Shown: piece after piece, positions 57,065-64,000 of the stretch
How the letters are laid out: each line of letters starts with the position of its first letter
Numbering within the stretch: the first letter of the stretch is position 1
Assembly: GCF_001606025.1 (NCBI RefSeq)
Contig: NZ_CP014945.1
Location: 868,001 to 932,000 of the forward strand
From: Psychrobacter alimentarius
GTDB lineage: Bacteria > Pseudomonadota > Gammaproteobacteria > Pseudomonadales > Moraxellaceae
Direction: 5' to 3'
DNA length: 64,000 bases
Program-made: the position numbers and the translations under genes
The notes under the pieces: generated by a model
What the model saw: the letters and a program-made list of their open reading frames with translations, nothing else
Told to the model about the DNA's origin: nothing
Databases searched by the model: none

Positions 57065-58669
57065 ATGTCATCTCCCCATACAACTCCTGATTGTCCTTCG
57101 AAGTCGTCTGATAGTGCTTCTTTACCCAGTCGTTCTGTGCACACGCCACCTTTTTATTATCAATTTGGTATTGGATTACTCAAGCCGTTATATCGAATGC
57201 AGGTATGGCGACGCTCACATAAGCGCGATTATTATCAACGAGAAGTGGCGCAACGGTTTGGTAAACACTATCCCGCTCGTCCAATAATAGAGTCTGCTAC
57301 TAATAAAAACGAACCCCACGCAAATAAAGGCGTGATTTGGTGTCATGCGGTCTCATTGGGTGAGACCAACACGGTTGCGCCTTTATTAGATGCATTACTG
57401 GCTGAGGGTTATAAGATATGGCTGACCAATACCACTCAGACAGGGTTTGCTCGCGGTGCCAGCCGTTTTGCCGACGAAATTGCTCAAGGTCATATGAGTC
57501 ATAGCTATGTGCCGGTCGACAGTCCGGCAGTCATTGAGACGTTTTTGGCACATGTAAACCCTGTGGCAGCTTTGTTTGTAGAGACGGAGCTATGGGCAAA
57601 CATTTTAACCAAACTCTCTGAACACCAGATTCCTAGTATCTTGGTCAATGGACGTTTATCGGCGTCCTCTTTTAAAAGCTACCAGAAAATTGGCGCCGTC
57701 AGTACCAGTATGATGAAAAATCTGACACTCATCATCGCGCAAGACAATGAGTCGGCAAAACGCTTTCGGCAATTGGGGGCGCACAGTGCGCAAATTCGTG
57801 TGGCAGGCTCGCTAAAGTGGGTGATCAATACACCTAAAGTGACGGACAGCGCCGCTTGTATAGAAAATACCCATAACTCTATTGATTTATTAACACAAAA
57901 AAGCAAGCTGGCAGAAGCGCTGGGCGTCGCTGGTCGACCGATTTGGGTGGCGGCAAGCACACATAGCGATGAAGAACAAACGGCACTGTCACTACACCAG
58001 CAATTACTGTCCAATTCAGCGCTGGCTGACGCGCTATTAATTGTGGTGCCCAGACATCCCGAACGTTTTGACGAAGTCGCAGAGCTGATTCAAAACACAG
58101 CATTAAAGATGGCACGGCGTAGTAACGAAGAGGCAATAGAAGCAGGTACACAAGTATATTTAGCTGATAGTATGGGTGAGCTGATGACGTGGTATACGCT
58201 AGCAGACGTGGCGCTGGTGGGCGGCTCGTTGGTTGATATTGGTGGGCACAATCCAGTGGAGCCTGCGAGTGTGGCAACGCCTGTGATTATGGGACGCTAC
58301 ACGCAGTCTTGTCAAAGCGTAGTCGATGCGCTGTCTGAAGTAGGAGCTTTGTATCAGCCGAATAATGCGTTTTATCGTCCCGCTACTAGAGAACAAGTGG
58401 CGCCGAATGACGCTGGTAAATATGAGCAGACCATCCTACAAACCACCTCAAATATAACTCAAAAACCCGCGCGCAAAGCGTCTAATAATGAGGATGAGAC
58501 AACACTGATTTATCAACAGTTGGTGTCTTGGTTGGACAATTTGGCATTGGCAAAACTGGCTGGACAGGCTGGGTCCCGTATGACAACGAAGCAACAAGCG
58601 GTATTGCCTCGTCAACTTACAATGATTACGAATATTATAGAGAAGCATGCGGGTTTAAAAACGTTATGA
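57065..58669 (+). CDS. waaA: 3-deoxy-D-manno-octulosonic acid transferase WaaA (KdtA)
   Basis: WaaA adds Kdo to lipid IVA on the cytosolic face of the inner membrane, an essential step of lipid A-core assembly. The 534-residue protein has WCHAVSLGETN with the catalytic Glu, the FVETELWANIL segment, and a C-terminal GT-B nucleotide-sugar domain (VPRHPERFDEV, LADVALVGGSLVDIGGHNPVEPA). It is longer than E. coli WaaA (425 residues), with an extended N-terminus and insertions around residues 60-75 and 430-480. Its stop overlaps the rsmE start (ATGA). Confidence 0.95.
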   Translation: MSSPHTTPDCPSKSSDSASLPSRSVHTPPFYYQFGIGLLKPLYRMQVWRRSHKRDYYQREVAQRFGKHYPARPIIESATNKNEPHANKGVIWCHAVSLGETNTVAPLLDALLAEGYKIWLTNTTQTGFARGASRFADEIAQGHMSHSYVPVDSPAVIETFLAHVNPVAALFVETELWANILTKLSEHQIPSILVNGRLSASSFKSYQKIGAVSTSMMKNLTLIIAQDNESAKRFRQLGAHSAQIRVAGSLKWVINTPKVTDSAACIENTHNSIDLLTQKSKLAEALGVAGRPIWVAASTHSDEEQTALSLHQQLLSNSALADALLIVVPRHPERFDEVAELIQNTALKMARRSNEEAIEAGTQVYLADSMGELMTWYTLADVALVGGSLVDIGGHNPVEPASVATPVIMGRYTQSCQSVVDALSEVGALYQPNNAFYRPATREQVAPNDAGKYEQTILQTTSNITQKPARKASNNEDETTLIYQQLVSWLDNLALAKLAGQAGSRMTTKQQAVLPRQLTMITNIIEKHAGLKTL

Positions 58670-59433
58670 ACTGTATATTACTTCCAGCCGAAAACATCGT
58701 ACATGAGACTGCTCAGATTAATACTTTGTTGCAAGTGCGTCATGTGACTCAAATATTAGATGCTAAGGTTGGTGAGTCACTAAAGATAGGTCAGATCGGC
58801 GGACAGCTAGGCACAGCAATCATTGAGTCTATAACACAAGACTGTATTCAGTTACGTGATGTTCAGCTCACGATTGCACCACCACCTAAACTAGATCTGA
58901 CAGTGATACTGGCGCTGCCCCGACCAAAAGTGCTACGACGCCTGATCATGGATATGACGGCGCTTGGCGTACGACATATCATTCTTATCAACAGTTATCG
59001 TACTCAAAAAAGCTATTGGCAAAGTCCAATGCTGGAGCGCTTAGATGAGTTCGTGTTAGAAGGGCTGCAACAAAGTGTGGATACGATAGCGCCAAGTATT
59101 GATCTAAAAAAGCGCTTTAAACCCTTTGTTGAAGATGAACTGGCGAATCTGGTCACTAATGGTGCTATTGTGGCACATCCTTATAGCACACAGTCATTTG
59201 CTCAGTATATAAAAAAGCAGCCTTTAGACAAGCTCTATCTAGATCACCCAGATTCAAAAAAGCCGCCGGTTTCTGGCTTGCCAAGTTTGGTATGCATCGG
59301 TGCTGAAGGTGGCTGGATTGATTACGAGATAGCGTTGTTGGCCACTCAAGGTTGCGAGCCTGTGCATATAGGGCCGCGGATTTTGCGCACTGAAGCTGCG
59401 GTTAACGCGCTATTAGGACAGTGGCTGCTGTAA
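58666..59433 (+). CDS. rsmE: 16S rRNA (uracil-1498-N3)-methyltransferase RsmE
   Basis: RsmE is a SPOUT-fold enzyme methylating U1498 of 16S rRNA. The ATG at 58666 forms an ATGA overlap with the waaA stop and gives 255 residues. The open frame continues upstream inside waaA, but that part is not RsmE-like. The knot region reads VCIGAEGGWIDYEIALLA and HIGPRILRTEAAVNALLG, with AEGG in place of the usual PEGG. Co-translation with waaA is likely. Confidence 0.95.
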   Translation: MNCILLPAENIVHETAQINTLLQVRHVTQILDAKVGESLKIGQIGGQLGTAIIESITQDCIQLRDVQLTIAPPPKLDLTVILALPRPKVLRRLIMDMTALGVRHIILINSYRTQKSYWQSPMLERLDEFVLEGLQQSVDTIAPSIDLKKRFKPFVEDELANLVTNGAIVAHPYSTQSFAQYIKKQPLDKLYLDHPDSKKPPVSGLPSLVCIGAEGGWIDYEIALLATQGCEPVHIGPRILRTEAAVNALLGQWLL

Positions 59434-59772
59434 AAAGAAGTGGTTTATTGATGGTGGTAATTTAGAAATATTTATACCCGCTGAGCTTTTGTAGTGGTAA
59501 TTTTTTTGCTCCATTGACTGTACAGAAATTAACGTTATTGAGTTCAGGTTGGCGATTTACATACGGCTGGAGGGCAAGTTATCAAAGGATTTGTGAGAAA
59601 AAAATGCATTGATAATTACTCTCATTTACATTAGTATGTCGTTTCTAGATATTATAGTCTTGACCATTTTAATCAGTGGTTGACGCAATAAATGGTCGCA
59701 CAGATTTTTTCACCAGCCTTTCTAACGTTTGATAATACTATCTTTCTTTTATAACACCATTGTGGAGAAACC
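59434..59772. other. Intergenic region upstream of the iron ABC transporter
   Basis: This 339-bp region carries the Fur-type promoter at 59609-59637 and a ~130-nt leader before the binding-protein gene. No terminator for rsmE is obvious. Confidence 0.5.
59609..59637 (+). promoter_or_regulatory. Predicted Fur-regulated promoter of the ferric iron ABC transporter
   Basis: TTGATA (59609-59614), a 17-nt spacer and TAGTAT (59632-59637) form the promoter. TGATAAT-T-ACTCTCA (59610-59624) overlaps the -35 and matches the 7-1-7 Fur pattern at 12 of 14 positions. Confidence 0.62.
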
Positions 59773-60903
59773 ATGTCACTGAATGCCATCACTACCATTG
59801 CGAGTTTTAGTAAGCTGACCTTACCTGTTGCTGTATTTGGCATGATGCTGGGGCTTACAGCTTGTAGCGATTCTTCTACGACAGACGGTAGCGCAGATAC
59901 AGAACCTGCTAGTACAGAAGCAGACGTTGCGACCAGTGATGCTGCTGACGTTAAGGCTGATACTGAAAATCATACTGTTACTATCTACTCATCACGTAAC
60001 GAGCAGCTTATTAAGCCATTGCTTGATCGTTATACTGAAAAGACAGGTGTGAAGGTTGAGTTGGTCACAGATAGTATTGGACCATTGCTTGCACGTTTAA
60101 AAGCAGAAGGGCAGAATACGCCAGCTGATATGCTCTTGACCGTTGATGCAGGTAATTTGTGGCAAGCTTCGCAGGAAGGATTGCTCCAGCCAGTAGCTTC
60201 TGATATTTTAGAAGCGAATGTCCCTGCAAAATACCGTGATCCAAAAGGTCAGTGGACAGGCCTGTCATTACGCGCGCGTACTATCTTTTATGACCCAAGC
60301 AAAGTCAACGCTGACCAATTATCGACGTATGCAGATTTGGCTGATCCAAAGTGGAAGGGCAAGCTGTGTCTACGTAGTTCTAAGAAAGTTTATAATCAAT
60401 CACTTGTAGCGAGTATGATTGAGCACTTAGGCCCAGAAAAAACTGAGACCATCATCCGTGGTTGGGTCGATAATTTGGCCACTGATATATTCAGTGATGA
60501 CACAGCGCTGTTAGAAGCGATTGCTGCTGGACAGTGTGAAGTCGGTATCGCCAATAGCTACTATTATGGTCGTCTGCTCGATGAAAAGCCGAACTTTCCT
60601 GTTAAGCTATTTTGGGCAAACCAAGGCACAACTGGTACGCACACAAATATCTCAGGCGCGGGTGTGGTGGCAAGCTCAGACAATGCAGACGACACGCTTA
60701 AACTTATAGAATGGTTGTCATCTGATGAAGCACAAGGCATTTATGCCAGCTCAGACAAAGAATTCCCAGTAAAAGAAGGGGTTGATGAGTCGGAGATGCT
60801 CAGATCGTGGGGTCAATTTAAGAAAGACGATATCAACGTGCAAAAATTTGGTGAGCTACAGACTCAAGCCATTCAAATAATGGATAAAGCAGGTTATAAA
60901 TAA
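59773..60903 (+). CDS. Ferric iron ABC transporter substrate-binding lipoprotein (FbpA/FutA type)
   Basis: The 376-residue protein has a signal peptide with lipobox GLTAC (C31) and an acidic Ser/Thr/Ala-rich linker. A class II periplasmic binding fold follows, beginning VTIYSSRNEQLIKPLL. Iron-binding tyrosines are expected in NSYYYGRL, and GAGVVASS and EFPVKEGV are family landmarks. It should deliver Fe3+ to the permease encoded next. Lipid anchoring is common where a free periplasmic protein would be the alternative. A large inverted repeat separates it from the permease gene. Confidence 0.92.
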   Translation: MSLNAITTIASFSKLTLPVAVFGMMLGLTACSDSSTTDGSADTEPASTEADVATSDAADVKADTENHTVTIYSSRNEQLIKPLLDRYTEKTGVKVELVTDSIGPLLARLKAEGQNTPADMLLTVDAGNLWQASQEGLLQPVASDILEANVPAKYRDPKGQWTGLSLRARTIFYDPSKVNADQLSTYADLADPKWKGKLCLRSSKKVYNQSLVASMIEHLGPEKTETIIRGWVDNLATDIFSDDTALLEAIAAGQCEVGIANSYYYGRLLDEKPNFPVKLFWANQGTTGTHTNISGAGVVASSDNADDTLKLIEWLSSDEAQGIYASSDKEFPVKEGVDESEMLRSWGQFKKDDINVQKFGELQTQAIQIMDKAGYK

Positions 60904-60930
60904 CGACTTTTAGTCATGGTGGTTGATAAT

Positions 60931-60985
60931 GGCTTTTATACCAATCTTTAACAGTAGCTTATAGTTTTGGGGTTGGTATAAAGCC
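60931..60985 (+). other. Large stem-loop between binding-protein and permease genes
   Basis: GGCTTTTATACCAA (60931-60944) and TTGGTATAAAGCC (60973-60985) pair over 13 bp with one bulged T and a 28-nt loop. No T-run follows. It probably slows transcription or protects the upstream mRNA 3' end, allowing more binding protein than permease. Confidence 0.7.
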
Positions 60986-61026
60986 GCTATACGCATGACA
61001 GGGCATTGAAGCATGGTAATAACGAT

Positions 61027-62703
61027 ATGAGCACAACGCCAAACGCGTCTGTTCGTCAAGCTGGTACAGTTGATGATCGTCTTAGTCAGCCGCAGGTTGC
61101 CAGTCAAGACCATACACTCTTTAAACGTTTTCTTTCAAAATCAGTCTTAGGACTGATTTCGTTGTTTATGCTCATCCCAATTTTAATCGTGTTGTTGTCA
61201 TGGACTCAGCCGGTCGCTGACATTTGGTCGCACATGGCAGAATATGTGCTACCAGAAGTACTCAAAAATACGGCAATTTTATTGTCGATGGTGATAGCCA
61301 TTTCTGGCATCATTGGTACCACGCTTGCTTGGATTACCAGCATGTACCGCTTCCCTGGACAGCGGTTTTTTTCGTGGGCATTGATGTTGCCGTTGGCCAT
61401 TCCTGCTTATGTATTGGCGTTTGTGACGATCGGCATTGTTGATTTTAGTGGGCCATTGCAGACCGGTTTGCGGGATTTTGGCATTGATACAGCGATTCCA
61501 TCAGTACGTAATATCTGGGGCGCAGGTCTAGTTCTATCATTGGCATTCTATCCTTATGTTTATTTGTTGGCGCGCCAAGCTTTTTTATCGCAAGGTCGGC
61601 GTGCGATTGAAGCAGGACAGATGCTTGGTTTAGGCCGAGGGCAGGTGTTTTTTAAACTGGCATTGCCACAAGCACTGCCATGGATCGTTGGTGGATTATT
61701 GCTGGCAAGTATGGAAACCTTGGCAGATTTCGGTGCAGTATCAATATTTAATGTCGATACCTTTACGACCGCAATTTATAAAGCGTGGTTTGGGTTTTTT
61801 AGTTTAACGACGGCAGCACAGTTAGCGGCGTTGCTAATTGGGGTAGTCTTCATCGTGGTTTTGTTTGAGCAGTACTGGCAAGCAAAGCGCGGACGTTCGG
61901 TGACTCAAGGCAATAGTCAACGTTTTGAAACCACTACGCTTGCCAAATGGGGCATGACGCTGCTATGTATGCTCGTATTTGCAGTGGCATTTTTCATCCC
62001 ATTTTTACAGCTGATCTATTGGACGGCATTGAATTTCAGGCAAGACTTTGATGCGCGTTATATCGATTTTGTGACCAATAGCTTTATGATTGCTAGCATG
62101 ACTACGCTCTTTATTGCTGTTTTGGCGATTATTATGGCGTGGATTAAGCGGCAGTATCCTGATAAATTGACCAAGCTGATGACCACGCTGGCCAATTTAG
62201 GTTACGTGGTGCCCGGGACGGTATTGGCAGTGGGTATATTTATTCCGATTGCTTGGCTAGACAATCAAATGATTGCTTCTGGAATAATCTCAAAACAAGT
62301 GCTATCAGGTAGTGTGATTGTAATGCTACTTGCCTTATCTACACGCTTTATGACAGTCAGCTTTCAGCCAGTAGATCGGCAATTACAGCGCTTGACAGTC
62401 AATCAAGAAGCGGCGGCCAAGTTACTTAGTGATAGCGCATATCAGCGCTGGCGACAAGTGGTGTTACCGGTGCTGAGCCCAGGAGTGTTGACAGCATTAT
62501 TGATGGGTTTTGTCGAAGTCATGAAAGAGATGCCAATTACGTTAATGACACGGCGACAAGGCTGGGATACGCTTGCAGTACGGGTATTTGAGATGACCAG
62601 TGAAGGCATGTGGGGACGCGCGGCATTGCCCAGCCTATTGATTGTACTGGTTGGACTGTTGCCTGTTTGGATATTATTGCGTCAAAGCGACAAGCAGCAT
62701 TAA
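61027..62703 (+). CDS. Ferric iron ABC transporter permease (FbpB/SfuB type, two fused permease domains)
   Basis: From ATG 61027 the 558-residue integral membrane protein has about 12 helices in two homologous halves. Each half has an EAA loop that contacts the ATPase: EAGQMLGLGRGQVFFKLALPQ and EAAAKLLSDSAYQRWRQVVLP. Such double-length permeases are typical of the iron(III) uptake family. An in-frame TTG (61006) is a less likely start. Context between an FbpA-like binding protein and an FbpC-like ATPase fixes the role. Confidence 0.93.
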   Translation: MSTTPNASVRQAGTVDDRLSQPQVASQDHTLFKRFLSKSVLGLISLFMLIPILIVLLSWTQPVADIWSHMAEYVLPEVLKNTAILLSMVIAISGIIGTTLAWITSMYRFPGQRFFSWALMLPLAIPAYVLAFVTIGIVDFSGPLQTGLRDFGIDTAIPSVRNIWGAGLVLSLAFYPYVYLLARQAFLSQGRRAIEAGQMLGLGRGQVFFKLALPQALPWIVGGLLLASMETLADFGAVSIFNVDTFTTAIYKAWFGFFSLTTAAQLAALLIGVVFIVVLFEQYWQAKRGRSVTQGNSQRFETTTLAKWGMTLLCMLVFAVAFFIPFLQLIYWTALNFRQDFDARYIDFVTNSFMIASMTTLFIAVLAIIMAWIKRQYPDKLTKLMTTLANLGYVVPGTVLAVGIFIPIAWLDNQMIASGIISKQVLSGSVIVMLLALSTRFMTVSFQPVDRQLQRLTVNQEAAAKLLSDSAYQRWRQVVLPVLSPGVLTALLMGFVEVMKEMPITLMTRRQGWDTLAVRVFEMTSEGMWGRAALPSLLIVLVGLLPVWILLRQSDKQH

Positions 62704-62813
62704 AGGCGGGCGCTAAAATAGATTGAAAGCAGGCGATAGCCTTTTTGTCGTTATGATGATTGTACTGTTTTATCCGTGAGTTTTTATTTAATATTATTTA
62801 ACGAGTATCTTCC

Positions 62814-64000
62814 ATGCACACTGATTCGATGAAAGATTCAACAGATCTCAAATCAATAAACACCAGCTCAGTGAGTGACACTAAGCCTTATTTTAGCGTG
62901 CAAGATTTGGTGGTTGGCTATGACGATACGATAGTCGTCAATGGATTGTCTTTCATTCTGCAACAAGGCGAGATTGGCTGTTTTTTGGGATACAGTGGAT
63001 GCGGTAAAACTACGGCATTACGTGCCATTGCAGGATTGGAGCCGAGTCGCGGCGGTAGCATTCATCTAAGCAATCAGTGTTTAACTGACCAAACGGCTAG
63101 TAACGCATTGACCGTAGCGCCAGCCAAACGTGGCATGGGTATGGTGTTTCAAGACTATGCACTTTTCGGTCATCTAAGCGTCGCAAAAAACATCGCTTTT
63201 GGGCTGAATAAATGGTCTGCGGCCGACAAAAAAGCCCGCGTGGTTGAGATGCTAAGCTTAGTCGAATTGACCGAACATGCTGACAAACGTCCTCATGAGC
63301 TTTCAGGTGGACAGCAACAGCGCGTAGCATTAGCACGAGCATTGGCACCTAAGCCTAAGTTGTTGTTGCTGGATGAGCCATTTTCGAATTTGGATGTGGT
63401 ATTGCGTGAGTCGTTGGCAATGAGTGTCCGTGACATTCTCAAACGCACCAATACTACTGCTATCTTAGTGACTCATGATCAAAACGAAGCTTTTGCGCTG
63501 GCAGATAAAGTTGGGGTGATGGATAAGGGTAAGCTTGTGCAATGGGCAACCCCAAGCGAGTTGTACCATGAGCCAATCAGTCCTTTTGTTGCCGAGTTTG
63601 TAGGCGAAGGCGCAATGATAGATGGCATCATAAAAGACGGCCGCATCGAAACCGCCTTGGGGAATATTTATCGACGCATGGAAGTTTATGACGAATTAGG
63701 GCAGCCGCAATACTGCGCGTATGATTATCCCAACGGCACGCCGATTAAAGTGCTGGTGCGTCCTGATGATATCATTCATGATGATGAGAGTACGCGAACA
63801 GCATTGGTGATTGGGCGCGTGTTTCGCGGTGCCAACTATTTGTATCGCTTACAGCTTGATGATGGGCAGACAGTGTTATCTTTGGTCGCCAGTCACCATA
63901 ATCATGCGATAGGCTCGCACATTGGTATTTTACCCTTGTTAGAGCATGTCGTGGTATTTGATGAAAAAGAGATCAATGCCACGACGTGGTCAGAATCTGA
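62814..64000 (+). CDS. Ferric iron ABC transporter ATP-binding protein (FbpC type), cut by window end
   Basis: The frame stays open from ATG 62814 to the end, giving at least 395 residues, so the stop lies outside. Walker A is GYSGCGKTT (59-67; usual GPSGCGKTT, with Tyr for Pro). The ABC signature LSGGQQQRV follows (163 onward), then LLLLDEPFSNLD with Walker B and a THDQNEA switch region. A C-terminal TOBE-like regulatory domain starts near residue 265 (EGAMIDGIIKDGR, VLVRPDDI). The protein is longer than typical FbpC (~350), mainly through ~25 extra N-terminal residues and a long TOBE region. It follows the permease after 110 bp. Confidence 0.93.
   Translation, partial: MHTDSMKDSTDLKSINTSSVSDTKPYFSVQDLVVGYDDTIVVNGLSFILQQGEIGCFLGYSGCGKTTALRAIAGLEPSRGGSIHLSNQCLTDQTASNALTVAPAKRGMGMVFQDYALFGHLSVAKNIAFGLNKWSAADKKARVVEMLSLVELTEHADKRPHELSGGQQQRVALARALAPKPKLLLLDEPFSNLDVVLRESLAMSVRDILKRTNTTAILVTHDQNEAFALADKVGVMDKGKLVQWATPSELYHEPISPFVAEFVGEGAMIDGIIKDGRIETALGNIYRRMEVYDELGQPQYCAYDYPNGTPIKVLVRPDDIIHDDESTRTALVIGRVFRGANYLYRLQLDDGQTVLSLVASHHNHAIGSHIGILPLLEHVVVFDEKEINATTWSES

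Noticed and set aside
58528..58665. 46-residue N-terminal extension of RsmE
   Set aside because: The extra residues overlap waaA in another frame and do not resemble RsmE; the ATGA overlap at 58666 is the better start.

Overview
The window looks like a chromosomal segment of a Psychrobacter-like member of the Moraxellaceae. It has moderate to low G+C, the gammaproteobacterial block rlmN-pilF-rodZ-ispG-hisS-yfgM-bamB-der, a surE-nlpD pair with no rpoS beside it, and an MCR/EptA-type phosphoethanolamine transferase of the kind known from Moraxella and relatives. I see no prophage, insertion sequence, CRISPR array or integron. Most of the window is core genome, and the less ordinary material is mainly regulatory.

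Layout. 1-1.8 kb: end of a surface-glycan locus (truncated NeuD/PglD-type acetyltransferase and a DegT-type aminotransferase). 1.9-6.6 kb: folD, a seven-repeat RCC1 lipoprotein behind a Fur-like promoter, corA and a DUF2237 protein. 7-10.6 kb: hisZ, purA, ndk. 10.9-20.8 kb: the rlmN-to-der block (rRNA/tRNA modification, type IV pilus assembly, cell shape, isoprenoids, histidyl-tRNA synthesis, outer-membrane protein assembly, ribosome assembly). 21-25.2 kb: an orphan sensor kinase with a degenerate receiver tail, a D,D-carboxypeptidase, and a small exported protein of unknown role. 25.8-29.1 kb: surE, an NlpD-like lipoprotein and an MltB-like lytic transglycosylase. 29.5-35.7 kb: molybdenum cofactor operon moeA-moaA-moaB-mobA-moaC-moaD-moaE, then modB without modA or modC.

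35.8-44.5 kb (minus strand): complete kdpFABCDE potassium-uptake operon, including a 26-residue kdpF, preceded by a 24-bp sequence that closely resembles the E. coli KdpE box. 44.5-49.8 kb (minus strand): lipid A modification cluster eptA-colR-colS-dgkA-pap2. Two near-identical direct-repeat operators lie upstream of eptA and upstream of dgkA, and six copies of a heptamer sit between the regulator and kinase genes. 49.9-52.8 kb: LysR regulator divergent from an MdaB-like quinone reductase, then a zinc alcohol dehydrogenase. 53.2-53.6 kb: tRNA-Val/tRNA-Asp operon with a near-consensus promoter. 53.8-59.4 kb: cardiolipin synthase (apparently with an ATA start), a Sel1-repeat protein, waaA and rsmE. 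59.6-64 kb: Fur-boxed ferric-iron ABC transporter (binding protein, double-length permease, ATPase cut by the window end).

Common threads are the cell envelope (glycan, lipid A, peptidoglycan, BAM, cardiolipin, Kdo) and metal or ion homeostasis (Mg, K, Fe, Mo). I found no clearly new enzymatic system. The best candidates for undescribed biology are the eptA-colRS-dgkA-pap2 regulon with its heptamer tract, and the iron-linked RCC1 lipoprotein with a long hairpin in its leader.
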